Shown: positions 35,924-44,931, counted from the first letter of the stretch. The stretch: DNA of 64,000 bases from Sorangium cellulosum So0157-2 (GCF_000418325.1 NC_021658.1:14612501-14676500); one strand, 5' to 3'. Program-made: numbers and translations. Notes: generated by a model not told the origin, from the letters alone.

Positions 35924-36715
35924 ATGAGCCGCTCGACGGACCGAGGCTTGCGGCGTGGGGTCGTGGAGCTGTCGTGCCCTGATGGCGCCCGGCAGCTCCG
36001 TCTGGTGGCCGGTGATGTCGTATTTTGGATCGACGGGCTCGAGCACCGCTTCAAGAGCGTGCTGCACGGCGAGCTCATCCAGTTCGTCGCGAGCCTCCAC
36101 CCTGAAACGGCCTCGCTGGAGGCGATCTTTGCTCATTTTCGGGCGGTCTATCCCGTCGGATCTCCTGCGAGCCTCGAACGAACGATCCATAAGATCGTGC
36201 ATGGGGCTCGGCAGGATCTGCTGCGCGCTGGCTTGGCGTTGCAGGTGATCCGCAATGTTCGCGGGCTCGGCTATCGCCTCGCTGAAGGATGGAGAAAAGA
36301 GGATGAGATCGACGGAGGGCGCCTGTTTTGCGCCGAGCTCGAAGAGCTTCGTGGCCTGGCCGACCGTTGTATCGCCTACGTGGACTCCAGGCCCATCATC
36401 GAGAACGCGGCGGAGCTCTTCTACCTGGACGCTGAGCGTCACGTCGTGCAACAGAATTTTTCCCATTTGTACTCGATTGGATGTCGGATGTTGCTCAGCC
36501 TGGCCGAGCCGGCGTTCGTGCCTGATATCCTCGACATCAAGCGCGAACTGTCTGTGCTCATGAGCTACGTGGTGTTCTGGCGGGTAGGGCACCGCATCAC
36601 CGAGGAAGCCTGGCGCCTCGACTATCGGCGAGAAATCGCGAAGTGTATCGAGGACGTCGAGATGAGGATCCGAAAGATCGAACGGTTCCTCACGCCGTCG
36701 CGCCCACCCGGATAG
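35924..36715 (+). CDS. Winged-helix regulator with unknown C-terminal helical domain
   Basis: A 263-residue protein starting 9 bp after the AlaX gene. Residues about 25-120 resemble an OmpR-type winged helix, ending with RTIHKIVHGARQDLLRAG and VIRNVRGLGYRLAEG, the usual recognition helix and wing. No receiver domain precedes it. The remaining 140 residues are helical with no family I recognise and could bind a ligand or mediate dimerisation. Probably the local regulator of the oxygenase-AlaX operon and the convergent exporter. Its 3' end overlaps the LysE gene by 26 bp. Confidence 0.7.
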   Translation: MSRSTDRGLRRGVVELSCPDGARQLRLVAGDVVFWIDGLEHRFKSVLHGELIQFVASLHPETASLEAIFAHFRAVYPVGSPASLERTIHKIVHGARQDLLRAGLALQVIRNVRGLGYRLAEGWRKEDEIDGGRLFCAELEELRGLADRCIAYVDSRPIIENAAELFYLDAERHVVQQNFSHLYSIGCRMLLSLAEPAFVPDILDIKRELSVLMSYVVFWRVGHRITEEAWRLDYRREIAKCIEDVEMRIRKIERFLTPSRPPG

Positions 36716-37313
36716 CCAGCGCGATCAGCAGCAGCCCCATGAGGCGATTGAAGCCGAGCTCGTGCTCGAAGAAAAATCTTCGGGCCTGCGGCCGAGAGAG
36801 CACCTGAGCGACGAAGGAGAACCAGCCGAGGAGCGTCAGAATCATCGCAGCGACGAGGCTTGCGCGGACAGGCGCGGGCAGCGCGTCTCGGAGCACCAGG
36901 GCGAAGAAGCTGACCCAGAACAGGATCGCCTTCGCGTTGAGCACATTGACCAGGAAGCCTTCGAACAGCGGGGAGCGCAGCGCGCTCTCCTTGCAAGGCG
37001 GGTCCTGATGCGGGCCAGAAGGCGGTGCGGTCCTCTTGGAGAGCAGGAGGCGGATCCCCAGATAGCCCAGATAAACGGCCGCCGCCCACACCAGGGCAGT
37101 GTAAACATGAGGAGAACTCGCGATGACGGCCCCCACCCCGAAATTCGCGACGAGGATGTGCAGTGAGTTTGCCAGTGTCACGCCCGCGGCACAAAGCAGT
37201 CCGGCTCTTCGCCCACGGGTAAGACTGTTTTTGATGGTGATGGCGAAATCTGGCCCTGGTGAGACAAGGGCCAGGAGGAATACGCCGTACGCGTGGACCA
37301 GAGGCGCGAGCAT
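36690..37313 (-). CDS. LysE/RhtB family amino-acid exporter
   Basis: A 207-residue inner-membrane protein with about six helices. The N-terminus AYGVFLLALVSPGPDFAI carries the SPGPDF signature of the family. GFLVNVLNAKAILFWVSFFA is the second conserved block. Family members export basic, branched or hydroxylated amino acids and homoserine. Placed convergent with the regulator of the oxygenase/AlaX operon and sharing its lower-GC character. Export of the oxygenase product is the simplest reading. AGGAAG lies about 10 nt before the ATG. Confidence 0.92.
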   Translation of the reverse strand: MLAPLVHAYGVFLLALVSPGPDFAITIKNSLTRGRRAGLLCAAGVTLANSLHILVANFGVGAVIASSPHVYTALVWAAAVYLGYLGIRLLLSKRTAPPSGPHQDPPCKESALRSPLFEGFLVNVLNAKAILFWVSFFALVLRDALPAPVRASLVAAMILTLLGWFSFVAQVLSRPQARRFFFEHELGFNRLMGLLLIALAIRVGATA

Positions 37314-37640
37314 TTCGTGGGCTTCCTAAAGCAAGCCATTGGATGGTCAAGATCGGTCACCGTCGTTTCCCTTGACACGCTAGCCTGTGCGTCGCGCAGG
37401 CATCGGGCAAGCTCCGCTGGATCTGCATGAGCAAAAATCCGCGCGTCACGACCGTCCGCTCGTCCATGAAAGTGCGGACGTCCGTCACGCGGTGCTAGTG
37501 CATTACAGATCGCCGACCAATTGCGTCACGAACGCACACGCGCCCCTCACCCCTCGACGACTGCGGCACTGCCGGATGAGGTACGGAGCCCCGCGCCTCG
37601 GGCGTCCGGAAGGCCAGCGGCGCCTGATTCCACCCCGCGG
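37314..37640. other. Intergenic region between the exporter and the minisatellite
   Basis: No gene. On the minus strand TTGACC near 37348-37353 with a weak TAGGAA about 16 nt on could be the exporter promoter. Composition returns to GC-rich at the right edge. Confidence 0.4.
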
Positions 37641-38111
37641 CGCGTGGGGGGACGCGCGCCAGCATGCAGCGGCGCGTGGGGGGACGCGCGCCAGCATGCA
37701 GCGGCGCGTGGGGGGACCCGCGCCAGCATGCAGCGGCGCGTGGGGGGACCCGCGCCAGCATGCAGCGGCGCGTGGGGGGACCCGCGCCAGCATGCAGCGG
37801 CGCGTGGGGGGACCCGCGCCAGCATGCAGCGGCGCGTGGGGGGACCCGCGCCAGCATGCAGCGGCGCGTGGGGGGACCCGCGCCAGCATGCAGCGGCGCG
37901 TGGGGGGACCCGCGCCAGCATGCAGCGGCGCGTGGGGGGACCCGCGCCAGCATGCAGCGGCGCGTGGGGGGACCCGCGCCAGCATGCAGCGGCGCGTGGG
38001 GGGACCCGCGCCAGCATGCAGCGGCGCGTGGGGGGACCCGCGCCAGCATGCAGCGGCGCGTGGGGGGACCCGCGCCAGCATGCAGCGGCGCGTGGGGGGA
38101 CGCGCGCCAGC
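37641..38111. repeat. 32-bp minisatellite, about 15 units
   Basis: Head-to-tail units start every 32 bp from 37641 to 38089, the last one partial. Each begins CGCGTGGGGGGAC and contains GCCAGCATGCAGCGG. The only variation seen is GACGCG in the first two and the last unit against GACCCG in the others. There are no spacers, so it is not a CRISPR array. With a 32-bp period and no stop in any frame, all six frames stay open through it, creating long but meaningless reading frames. Confidence 0.95.
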
Positions 38112-38252
38112 GTCCCCGGTCAACCTCGGGCATCTTTTTTCGGCTCCGACGCACGATTTTGCAATGAGCCGGGGGACATCCCGGGAAATAGTACGGATGA
38201 GGCAGCTCCGCTCATGTCCGGCCCGCTCCTCGCCCGCACACGGATCCGGAGG

Positions 38253-39284
38253 ATGAACCGCGCCGCGCTGCCGCTCGCCGCATCGCTCTTCCTGGCGGCA
38301 CCCGTGGCGCTCGCGCAGGGCGCGCCGCGCGGTGCGCGCCTGTCCTACACGAGGGGACCCGGCACCGACGGGTGCCCCGAGGAGCCGAGCCTCCGGCAGA
38401 TCGTCGCGACCCAGCTCGGCGGGGTCGACCCGTTCGTGCGCGACGGCGCGTGGCACATCGAGGTGGTCATCCAGCGCAGGGGGGCGGCGTTCCAGGGAGA
38501 GATCGCGCTTCATGACCGCGACGGCCGGGAGATGGGCCGCCAGGCGCTCTCGAGCCCGATCTGCGGCATGCTCGTCGAGGACATCGGCCTCTCCCTGGGC
38601 GTCGTCATGCGCCCGCTGCTGCCATCGGGGCCTCCACCGCGGAGCGCTCCCGCCTCGCCGCCCTCAGCGCCGCCGCCCCCGTCCGCGCCGGGAAACGCCG
38701 CTCCACCCGCCTCGCCGGACACGCCGCCCAAGGCGCCGGCCTCGAAACCGCCCCACCCGGCGGCTGCGCCGGCCCGACCCGATCCGCGCCCGAGGCCGCC
38801 GCCGGCTCGCCCGCGCCTTCAGCTGGGCGCCGGGGCGCTGCTCGCCGCCGGCGTGGCGCCGTCGGTGGCGGTCGGGTTCTCGGGGTTCGCCGGAGCCCGC
38901 TGGGAGGGGTTCTCGCTCTCGCTGGAGGCCCGCGGGGATCTTCCGATCGACGGCCAGCCCTACCGCGGCTGGACCATCTCGGCGCTGAGCGGCTCGCTCG
39001 TTCCCTGCGGTCACGCGGACTGGTTCTTCGGCTGCGCCCTCGCCACGGCCGGCGGCGTGTGGCACGTCCGCGAGAGCACCGGCAGGGAGTTCGCGCTGCC
39101 CTACGCAGCGCTCGGGCTTCGCGCGGGGCTGGAGGTGCCGCTCTCGGCCCGCCTCGCCGGGCAGCTCAGCGGCGACCTCTCGATCAACACGCTACGGCCG
39201 TCCTATCGCTTGCTCCAGGGAGCAGGGTGGAAGGCGGCGCCCGTGTCGGAGGCGGTGGCGCTCCGTCTGATCGCTTTCTTCTGA
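38253..39284 (+). CDS. Exported protein with Pro-rich linker and barrel-like C-terminus
   Basis: A 343-residue protein. Signal peptide: AALPLAASLFLAAPVALAQG. The N-terminal domain (to about 120) contains two Cys (DGCPEE; SPICGM) and looks like a small beta domain. A Pro/Ala-rich linker (about 125-185) leads to a C-terminal half of alternating hydrophobic strands (VAVGFSGFAGARWEGFSLSL) ending in aromatic residues (LIAFF), as in outer-membrane barrels. The family is not recognised. The N-terminal start is marked by GGAGG directly before ATG 38253. Upstream sequence comes from the minisatellite and is not coding. Confidence 0.68.
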   Translation: MNRAALPLAASLFLAAPVALAQGAPRGARLSYTRGPGTDGCPEEPSLRQIVATQLGGVDPFVRDGAWHIEVVIQRRGAAFQGEIALHDRDGREMGRQALSSPICGMLVEDIGLSLGVVMRPLLPSGPPPRSAPASPPSAPPPPSAPGNAAPPASPDTPPKAPASKPPHPAAAPARPDPRPRPPPARPRLQLGAGALLAAGVAPSVAVGFSGFAGARWEGFSLSLEARGDLPIDGQPYRGWTISALSGSLVPCGHADWFFGCALATAGGVWHVRESTGREFALPYAALGLRAGLEVPLSARLAGQLSGDLSINTLRPSYRLLQGAGWKAAPVSEAVALRLIAFF

Positions 39285-39434
39285 ACCTTCGTGCGGTTTC
39301 GCGAAGCATCGGACGCGCCCGCGGGAGCGATTCCCATGGGGCGGCAGCGAGCGCGCGCTGGGGTCGCGGGGGCGCCCCTCGCGGCCTGCCACCCTCTCGC
39401 GACGCCGCCGCTGCGCCCGGAACGAGCCGCCGAT

Positions 39435-40679
39435 TCAGGCCGGTACAGCGCTGGTGCGATGGCAGCAGAACGTCGCCGCCGCGATCGGCGCGAGGTTGCC
39501 GACCGGCTCGCCGCCGAACGGCTCGCATCGTCCTGGATCGAGGCTGATGACGCTCACCGACTTGCTTCCGAGCGCCATGCCGGAAGCGATCGTTCCGCAG
39601 CCGGGGGCGTCGGCGGTGAGCACCTGGCCCGCGACGAGCTCCGAGCACGCCGCATCGCTGAACGCGGAGGCCAGGACGCTGCAGGTCGCTCCGGCGGGGT
39701 CGGTGCAGCCGCAAGGCGCGCAGCCGCGGGTGTCCTCCACGCCGGCGTAGAAGACGTGCCGGTCCGGGTACGTGGCGGGGCACTCATGCTCTCCCTCGTG
39801 GTGGATGCACGTGAGAAACCCCTCCGGCGGCGCGGCGTCGCCGATCGGCGGCGATGGCGTGCAGGTCATGCCCGGATCCGCGCACGGAGGGGACGCGTTT
39901 CCCGTGCACCCGAGGGCGGCGATCGCGAAGCTTCCAGCCGTCGCGGGCTCGTCGGGGTTCTCCGGCGCTCCCGCGACCCTCGGCGCGCAACCTGCGGAGA
40001 CCACGCGAGGCGCCTGGATCGCGAGCGACTGCACGCACGGGGCGCCATCGCAGGTCCGTCCGGCCTCGACCGCATTCACCGAGGTGCAGGACCCGTCCCA
40101 CCCCTCCGGCGCGGCGAACGAGGTCGCGGGAGCCTCGGGGCCGCCACACGGGAAGCTGGCGTAGGCGTTCCATTCCACGGGCACCTCGCACCTGGCTTCC
40201 GGCGGGTCGCACGCGCAGACGGGGCACTGGCGCGGGGCTGGAGGCGCGAAATCCGCGTAGCCCTCGTAGCCGACGATCGGCGCGGTCGCAGGGCAGCTCG
40301 GCACGTTGTCGGGGGAGCCGATCCAGAGGAGCCCCGGCTCGGACCACCCGAACGGCTCCTTCGGCACGCACTGCCCTGCGCAGAGATCCGAAGTCGGGTC
40401 CAGGCCGCCGAGATCGGGCGTGATGGAGACGTCCGTGTCGTCCTCGGCCGCGCAGTCGTCGCCACCACCACCGCCGCTGCCGCCGCCGCCGCATCCGCCA
40501 TCGCCGCCGGCGTCGGGGGGCTCGAGCACCTCGCAAGGCGTTCCCTTGGGTCCCTGGTCCTCATCATACGGGCACACGTACGACGTCGGCGTCCCGCATC
40601 CGCCGGCCGCGACCCCGAGCGCGCTCGCACAGCAGATCGCCGCGAACCCACGCTCCCAACGCCGCTCCCGCGTTCCCAT
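39435..40679 (-). CDS. Cysteine-rich lipoprotein
   Basis: A 414-residue lipoprotein with signal ALGVAAGGCG. A Gly-rich linker (about 60-75) precedes a long region containing more than 25 Cys, often in CxC or CC pairs (CPVCACDPPEARC; GCAPCGCTDPAGATC), and no catalytic motif. Disulfide-stabilised surface protein of a type common in myxobacteria. The ligand is unknown. GAGGGAGAGG precedes the ATG. It is convergent with the barrel-like gene across 150 bp with no clear terminator. Confidence 0.78.
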   Translation of the reverse strand: MGTRERRWERGFAAICCASALGVAAGGCGTPTSYVCPYDEDQGPKGTPCEVLEPPDAGGDGGCGGGGSGGGGGDDCAAEDDTDVSITPDLGGLDPTSDLCAGQCVPKEPFGWSEPGLLWIGSPDNVPSCPATAPIVGYEGYADFAPPAPRQCPVCACDPPEARCEVPVEWNAYASFPCGGPEAPATSFAAPEGWDGSCTSVNAVEAGRTCDGAPCVQSLAIQAPRVVSAGCAPRVAGAPENPDEPATAGSFAIAALGCTGNASPPCADPGMTCTPSPPIGDAAPPEGFLTCIHHEGEHECPATYPDRHVFYAGVEDTRGCAPCGCTDPAGATCSVLASAFSDAACSELVAGQVLTADAPGCGTIASGMALGSKSVSVISLDPGRCEPFGGEPVGNLAPIAAATFCCHRTSAVPA

Positions 40680-40984
40680 CGCCTCTCCCTCGGTGATCAG
40701 CGGCGCCGTCGAGATCGCGCCGCGGTAAGGGCGGCCACGTTACCAGAGGACCCCAGGGCGCCGCCAGACCAACCCGCGCAGATCACCTCCGGTTCGATGC
40801 ATTGCCAGGAGCGAGATATTTTTCTCTCTCTCTTTTTTCGCCAGGCGACAGCCCGCGTCGCCCTTCATGACGGGCCGATCTGCGCCCGTTGCACGCCGGC
40901 CGCCGGCGAGCCTCCGGGCGCCCATGGGTACGCGGGCCCGTCGATTGTTCAACGAGGAGCGGGGCAGTTCCGGAAACCGCCCCG
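40680..40984. other. Intergenic region upstream of the sigma-factor pair
   Basis: A divergent spacer. A pyrimidine tract (TTTTTCTCTCTCTCTTTTTT, about 40820-40839) followed by a small TCGCC/GGCGA hairpin stands out against the GC-rich background. No gene. Confidence 0.5.
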
Positions 40985-41638
40985 ATGAAGACCCCGTTGC
41001 CAATCCCTTCCCGGCGGGAGGGGCGCCGCCTGTCCTCCGACGCGCCGGGCTCCCGGGCACGCCGCCGCGCACGCCGCGCCTCGAAAGAGGCGCGCCCCCC
41101 GGCCGTCTCGCCCTCGATCGAGGCCCTCTGGGCCGAGCGGCCGTTCGTCGCCCTCCTGCTCCGCGCCCTCCACGTTCCCGCCCGCGACCTGGAGGATCTC
41201 CTCCAGACGGTGCTCCTCGGCGCCTGGAAAGCCATCCGAGCGCGCAGGTACCGCCCGGACCCGTCGCGGTGCCCGCGCGCCGCGCTGCGCGCATGGTTGC
41301 ACGGCGTCGTCTGGCGCCAGGTGTCCCATTACCGGGAGCGCGCCTGCGTCCGCCGCGAGATCCTGCGCGGCGCGCCCCGCGCGCCCGCCGGCCAGGCGCC
41401 CGTCCAGATCGAGGGAGAGCTCCTCGCCCGCGCCGCGCTCCGCGAGGTCGCCGCGCTCCCCGTGGGCCATCGCGAGGTCCTCCTCGCGGCGGCCGGGCCC
41501 CTGAGCCTCGCCGCCTGGGCACGAGCGCGCGGCATGAACCCAAATTCCGCCGCCAGCCGGCTCCGTTGCGCCAGGAGGGCGCTGGCCAAGCGGCTCGCCT
41601 CACCGGGCCGCCGTTCGGTGACGCCGGCGCCGCAGTGA
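40985..41638 (+). CDS. ECF-like sigma factor
   Basis: A 217-residue sigma-70 family protein of the extracytoplasmic group. After a basic leader, region 2 is seen at about 45-125 (ARDLEDLLQTVLLGAWKAIR; LRAWLHGVVWRQVSHYRER), then region 4 (ALPVGHREVLLAAAGPLSLA; GMNPNSAASRLRCARRALAK). No anti-sigma gene is adjacent. Followed after 40 bp by a second, larger sigma factor, so the two may be co-transcribed. Ribosome site weak. Confidence 0.8.
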   Translation: MKTPLPIPSRREGRRLSSDAPGSRARRRARRASKEARPPAVSPSIEALWAERPFVALLLRALHVPARDLEDLLQTVLLGAWKAIRARRYRPDPSRCPRAALRAWLHGVVWRQVSHYRERACVRREILRGAPRAPAGQAPVQIEGELLARAALREVAALPVGHREVLLAAAGPLSLAAWARARGMNPNSAASRLRCARRALAKRLASPGRRSVTPAPQ

Positions 41639-41678
41639 GGCCTCCGCTCGGTACCCGCTCGGCCGGTCGCGTCGAGCC

Positions 41679-43340
41679 ATGTACGATTTCGCAACGAACC
41701 GGGCAGCCTCGCCGGATTACCCATCCATGAAAGAACCCCGAGCACGCCCAGCGCCCCCTCCAGCGCCCGATCCGGGGTCTGCGCCTGCGCCCGCCCCCGA
41801 GATGACGCCAGCGCCTGCCCCGGAGGCGGCGCCTGCGCCCGCCCCGGAGGCGACGCCTGCGCCCACCCCCGAGATGGCGCCTGCGCCCGACCCAGCGCCC
41901 GCTGTCGAACCCGATCGGGAGCCTGCGCCTGCCATCGGGTCATCCCCGCGGCCCTCGTTCGAGGAAGTCTACCAGACCTTGCTTCCCTACGTCCTCGCGG
42001 TGCTCTGGCGGCTCGGCGTTGCGTCTCGCGATCTCCACGATGTCGCGCACGAGGTGTTTCTCGTCGTTCACCGGCGCCTCGACGATCACGATCCTCGCCT
42101 GTCGCTCAAACCGTGGGTCGCGGGCATCAGCGCGCATGTCGCCCTTCGCCACCGGCAGCTCGCCCGGAACCACCGGGAGCTGCTCGCGCTCGACGACGCC
42201 AAGCCCGTCGAGCTCGCGGACCCCGGGCTCGACGCGGAGCGCCGGGTCGCGCAGGCCGAGACGCAGCGCATCGTCCGCGAGCTCATCCAGCGCATCGAGC
42301 TGGAACGACGAGCGGTGTTCGTGCTTTACGACCTCGAGGGAAGCGACATGCGCGAGATCGCGCAGGCCCTCCAGATCCCCGTGAACACCGCGTGGGACCG
42401 GCTGAGACGCGCCCGCAACGAGTTCACGGCCGCGGTGAAACGGCTCTCCGCGCGCGACCCGGATGCGCTCGGCCTTCGTGGCCTGCGCTTCGCCCTGGTG
42501 CCGTTCGCGCTGGCCGACAGACCCGTGCTGCTCGATGTGGGCAGGGTCCGGTTCGATCTTTCGCAGGAGGTCGCCCGACCGCTGTGGGCGCGGCTCCAGC
42601 GGTCGCTCGCCTCGACCGGAGCGGTGGCCCGCGGTACGGACGGCCTCTCCGGCAGCCCCGCAGCACAGCCCGATGCCCGCGCCTCCTCGCCCCACCGGCG
42701 CCGTCCCGGGAATCCGGTGGCGGCCGCCGGCACCGGGGAGAAACGCGCGCCGCCGGTCGTCACGATGGCGCGATCCAGGCTCATCAAGGCGGGCGCGGCG
42801 CTGTTCCTCGGAGGAGCCGGGGTGGGCGCGGGCGTGCTCTACGCCGCGCTCGCGCCGCCGGTGATGCTCGTCCGCGCCGAGGTCGAAGGCGCCGCTCCCG
42901 AGCGAGCCGAGCGCGCCGGGGCCGGGCGCGACGGGCGCGCCGCGGGCGGGCTCGCCGTGGCCGACGCCGTCGTGAACGCCGGGCCTCCGGTGGGCGTGGA
43001 CGTGGCCGCCGCGGCGCCGTCACGCGCCCCCGCCCGCAAGGCGGCTCCGCCCAGCGAGCACGACACGACGCACGGCACGACGGAGGAGAGCGCCTTGCTC
43101 AGCAGCGTCGGCCTCGCGCTCAGCGAAGGGAAAGCGATGGAGGCGCTCTACGTGCTGGCCCTGCACGAGCGGAATTACCCGCGCAGCCCGAGAGCGCAGC
43201 AGCGCGAGGCGCTGGCCATCCAGGCCCTCGTCCAGGCCGGGCGGCGCGCCGACGCCGGCGCGCGAGCCGAGCGGTTCCGCGCGGCGTTCCCCCGCTCCAT
43301 GTTCCTCCCCGCCATCGAGGCGGCCATGAACGGCCCCTGA
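41679..43340 (+). CDS. ECF sigma factor with membrane segment and C-terminal TPR-like domain
   Basis: A 553-residue fusion. N-terminal PAPAPE-type repeats (about 25-85) form a disordered leader. Region 2 (VASRDLHDVAHEVFLVVHRR; PWVAGISAHVALRHRQ) and region 4 (ELERRAVFVLYDLEGSDMRE; IPVNTAWDRLRRARNEF) follow at about 95-255. A spacer leads to one membrane helix (about 370-390, AALFLGGAGVGAGVLYAALA). Beyond it is an Ala-rich linker and an 80-residue helical repeat domain, on the far side of the membrane. The layout suggests a membrane-tethered sigma factor carrying its own sensor. ATG 41727 is an alternative start. Confidence 0.82.
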   Translation: MYDFATNRAASPDYPSMKEPRARPAPPPAPDPGSAPAPAPEMTPAPAPEAAPAPAPEATPAPTPEMAPAPDPAPAVEPDREPAPAIGSSPRPSFEEVYQTLLPYVLAVLWRLGVASRDLHDVAHEVFLVVHRRLDDHDPRLSLKPWVAGISAHVALRHRQLARNHRELLALDDAKPVELADPGLDAERRVAQAETQRIVRELIQRIELERRAVFVLYDLEGSDMREIAQALQIPVNTAWDRLRRARNEFTAAVKRLSARDPDALGLRGLRFALVPFALADRPVLLDVGRVRFDLSQEVARPLWARLQRSLASTGAVARGTDGLSGSPAAQPDARASSPHRRRPGNPVAAAGTGEKRAPPVVTMARSRLIKAGAALFLGGAGVGAGVLYAALAPPVMLVRAEVEGAAPERAERAGAGRDGRAAGGLAVADAVVNAGPPVGVDVAAAAPSRAPARKAAPPSEHDTTHGTTEESALLSSVGLALSEGKAMEALYVLALHERNYPRSPRAQQREALAIQALVQAGRRADAGARAERFRAAFPRSMFLPAIEAAMNGP

Positions 43341-43516
43341 GGTCGCAGGCGCGCTGCCTCGGGCGAGCCTGGGGCACGCGACCGCGCACGCGACCGCGCG
43401 CACGCCAGAGCGTGCACCGCGGTGCCGCTCTGTACGGGCCGCGATCGTCGCGGGGCACGCGCCCGCGGGCACGGCGGCTGCAGCCCGGCAGGGCGGAGAA
43501 ACGCCAGGAGGCCTCC

Positions 43517-44176
43517 ATGAACGCGTCGATTCACCGCATGCACGTAACTCTGGGCGCCGCCGCGCTCCTCGCGCTCGTCTCCGGGTGCGGCGGCGAGCGG
43601 CGGCCGGCCCAGCCGATCGGCAGGACGCCGACGTTCGAGTCCGAGATGCCCTACGCACCCGACGGACAGCCGCCGGGCGCCGGGCACGGGCACGGGCACG
43701 GGCCGCTGCCCTCGGACTCGAGCGAGTTCGGGCGGAGCCCCGCGGAGCAGGGCCGGATGGGCCAGGGCGCGCCGGGCGACCGGCAGGGCCAGGGCGCGCC
43801 GGGCGACCGCGGCGAGCGCGAGCTCTGCGAGGAGATCGCCGCGTCGACGAGCGTCAGCGCGCAGGACATCCCGGGCGGCGTGCAGATCGTGCTGACGCCG
43901 GTCCCCGGCGCCACCGCGACGTCGCTCGAGCGGCTCGCCCGCCGGCTCGACGCGCACCTCGCCGCGCTCGACCAGGAGGAGCAGCCGCCGCCGGGGGAGG
44001 GCGAGGCGCGCTGCCGCCTGTTCGACATGGCCCGGGCGGGCGCGCGCGGCAGGGTCGTCGAGGCGGCGGACGGGCTCCGCGTGCTCTTCACGACCGACGA
44101 CGCCGCGAGCGTCTCGACGGTCCGCGAGCAGGCGCGCCGGTTCGTGCAGTACGCTCGCGAGGGACAAGTCCGGTAG
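43517..44176 (+). CDS. Lipoprotein with His/Gly-rich linker
   Basis: A 219-residue lipoprotein (lipobox in LLALVSGCGGE). A GHGHGHGP stretch and repeated GQGAPGDR units form a linker at about 50-100. The C-terminal 110 residues are a compact domain with two Cys (LCEEIA; RCRLFD) and an alternating pattern suggesting a small alpha/beta fold. Not recognised. AGGAGG lies 5 nt before the ATG. The gene follows the membrane-linked sigma factor and could be part of its regulon or operon. Confidence 0.7.
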   Translation: MNASIHRMHVTLGAAALLALVSGCGGERRPAQPIGRTPTFESEMPYAPDGQPPGAGHGHGHGPLPSDSSEFGRSPAEQGRMGQGAPGDRQGQGAPGDRGERELCEEIAASTSVSAQDIPGGVQIVLTPVPGATATSLERLARRLDAHLAALDQEEQPPPGEGEARCRLFDMARAGARGRVVEAADGLRVLFTTDDAASVSTVREQARRFVQYAREGQVR

Positions 44177-44280
44177 GGCTGTCCGAACCCTCGGGATGCG
44201 GCCGGCCGGTCGCCGGGGCGTGCAGGTGGCGCTCGACCGGCCGTGGAGCGCGGGCTAGCCTGTGCCTGAAGGGTTCCACG

Positions 44281-44844
44281 ATGAGCAAGAAGCTGGATGA
44301 AGAGTTGGCCCACGCGCTGTCTCTCGTAGAGCAGCAGGACACGCCCGCGGTGGTGAAGCCGGCCGCGGCGAGCCCGCCGACGAAGCGCCCGTCGCGCAGC
44401 CTCGGCCTGCTCGCGACGCTGCTCGTCATGGTCGGCGCGCTCGTCGCGCTGTTCCTCGTCGGCTTCAAGGAAGCGGCCGTCTACGCGACGCCGGTCGATC
44501 AGCTGCTCGCCGCCAAGGAGAAGCTCGCCGGCCGCAAGGTCCGCGTCGAGGGCGAGCTCGTGCCCGGCACGCTGGCCAAGCGCGACACCCCCTGCGAGTA
44601 CCGCTTCGAGATCCACGGCACGCAGGCGTCGCTGCCCGTGCGCTACGCCCAGTGCGTCATCCCCGACACCTTCCGCGACGTGAAGGGCGGCGGCGTCCAG
44701 GTGACCGTCGAGGGCACGCTCCAGCAGGACGGCAACTTCGAGGCGAGCCTCGTGATGGCCAAGTGCACCTCGAAGTACGATCCCAACACGCACGAGATGA
44801 AGGGCGGCGCCGAGGCCGGCGAGGGCCCGCTCTCCCTCAAGTGA
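44281..44844 (+). CDS. ccmE: CcmE-like haem chaperone, CxxxY variant
   Basis: A 187-residue membrane-anchored OB-fold protein. A cytoplasmic leader of 40 residues precedes one helix (about 41-62), then the CcmE domain with VRVEGELVPGTL and GGGVQVTVEGTLQQDG. At the haem-attachment site the usual HxxxY is CTSKY (Cys162, Tyr166). That Cys form is known from Desulfovibrio and archaeal CcmE. CcmE takes haem from CcmC and passes it to the cytochrome c lyase on the outer face of the membrane. No other ccm gene is nearby. AAGGG lies upstream of the ATG. Confidence 0.82.
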   Translation: MSKKLDEELAHALSLVEQQDTPAVVKPAAASPPTKRPSRSLGLLATLLVMVGALVALFLVGFKEAAVYATPVDQLLAAKEKLAGRKVRVEGELVPGTLAKRDTPCEYRFEIHGTQASLPVRYAQCVIPDTFRDVKGGGVQVTVEGTLQQDGNFEASLVMAKCTSKYDPNTHEMKGGAEAGEGPLSLK

Positions 44845-44931
44845 GCGAGCGCGCCCGCCCGCCGCGCGCGGCGCAGCGCCGGCGCGCCCGGTAACGCTCG
44901 CCTTCTCCCGCGCATCCTCCACACTCCGCCG

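Noticed and set aside
37641..38111. CRISPR array
   Set aside because: Units are contiguous and identical with no unique spacers, and no cas genes are present.
37503..39284. Long repeat proteins on both strands through 37.6-38.1 kb
   Set aside because: A 32-bp period without stops opens all frames. The repeats lack start signals, and the downstream exported protein begins after the array.
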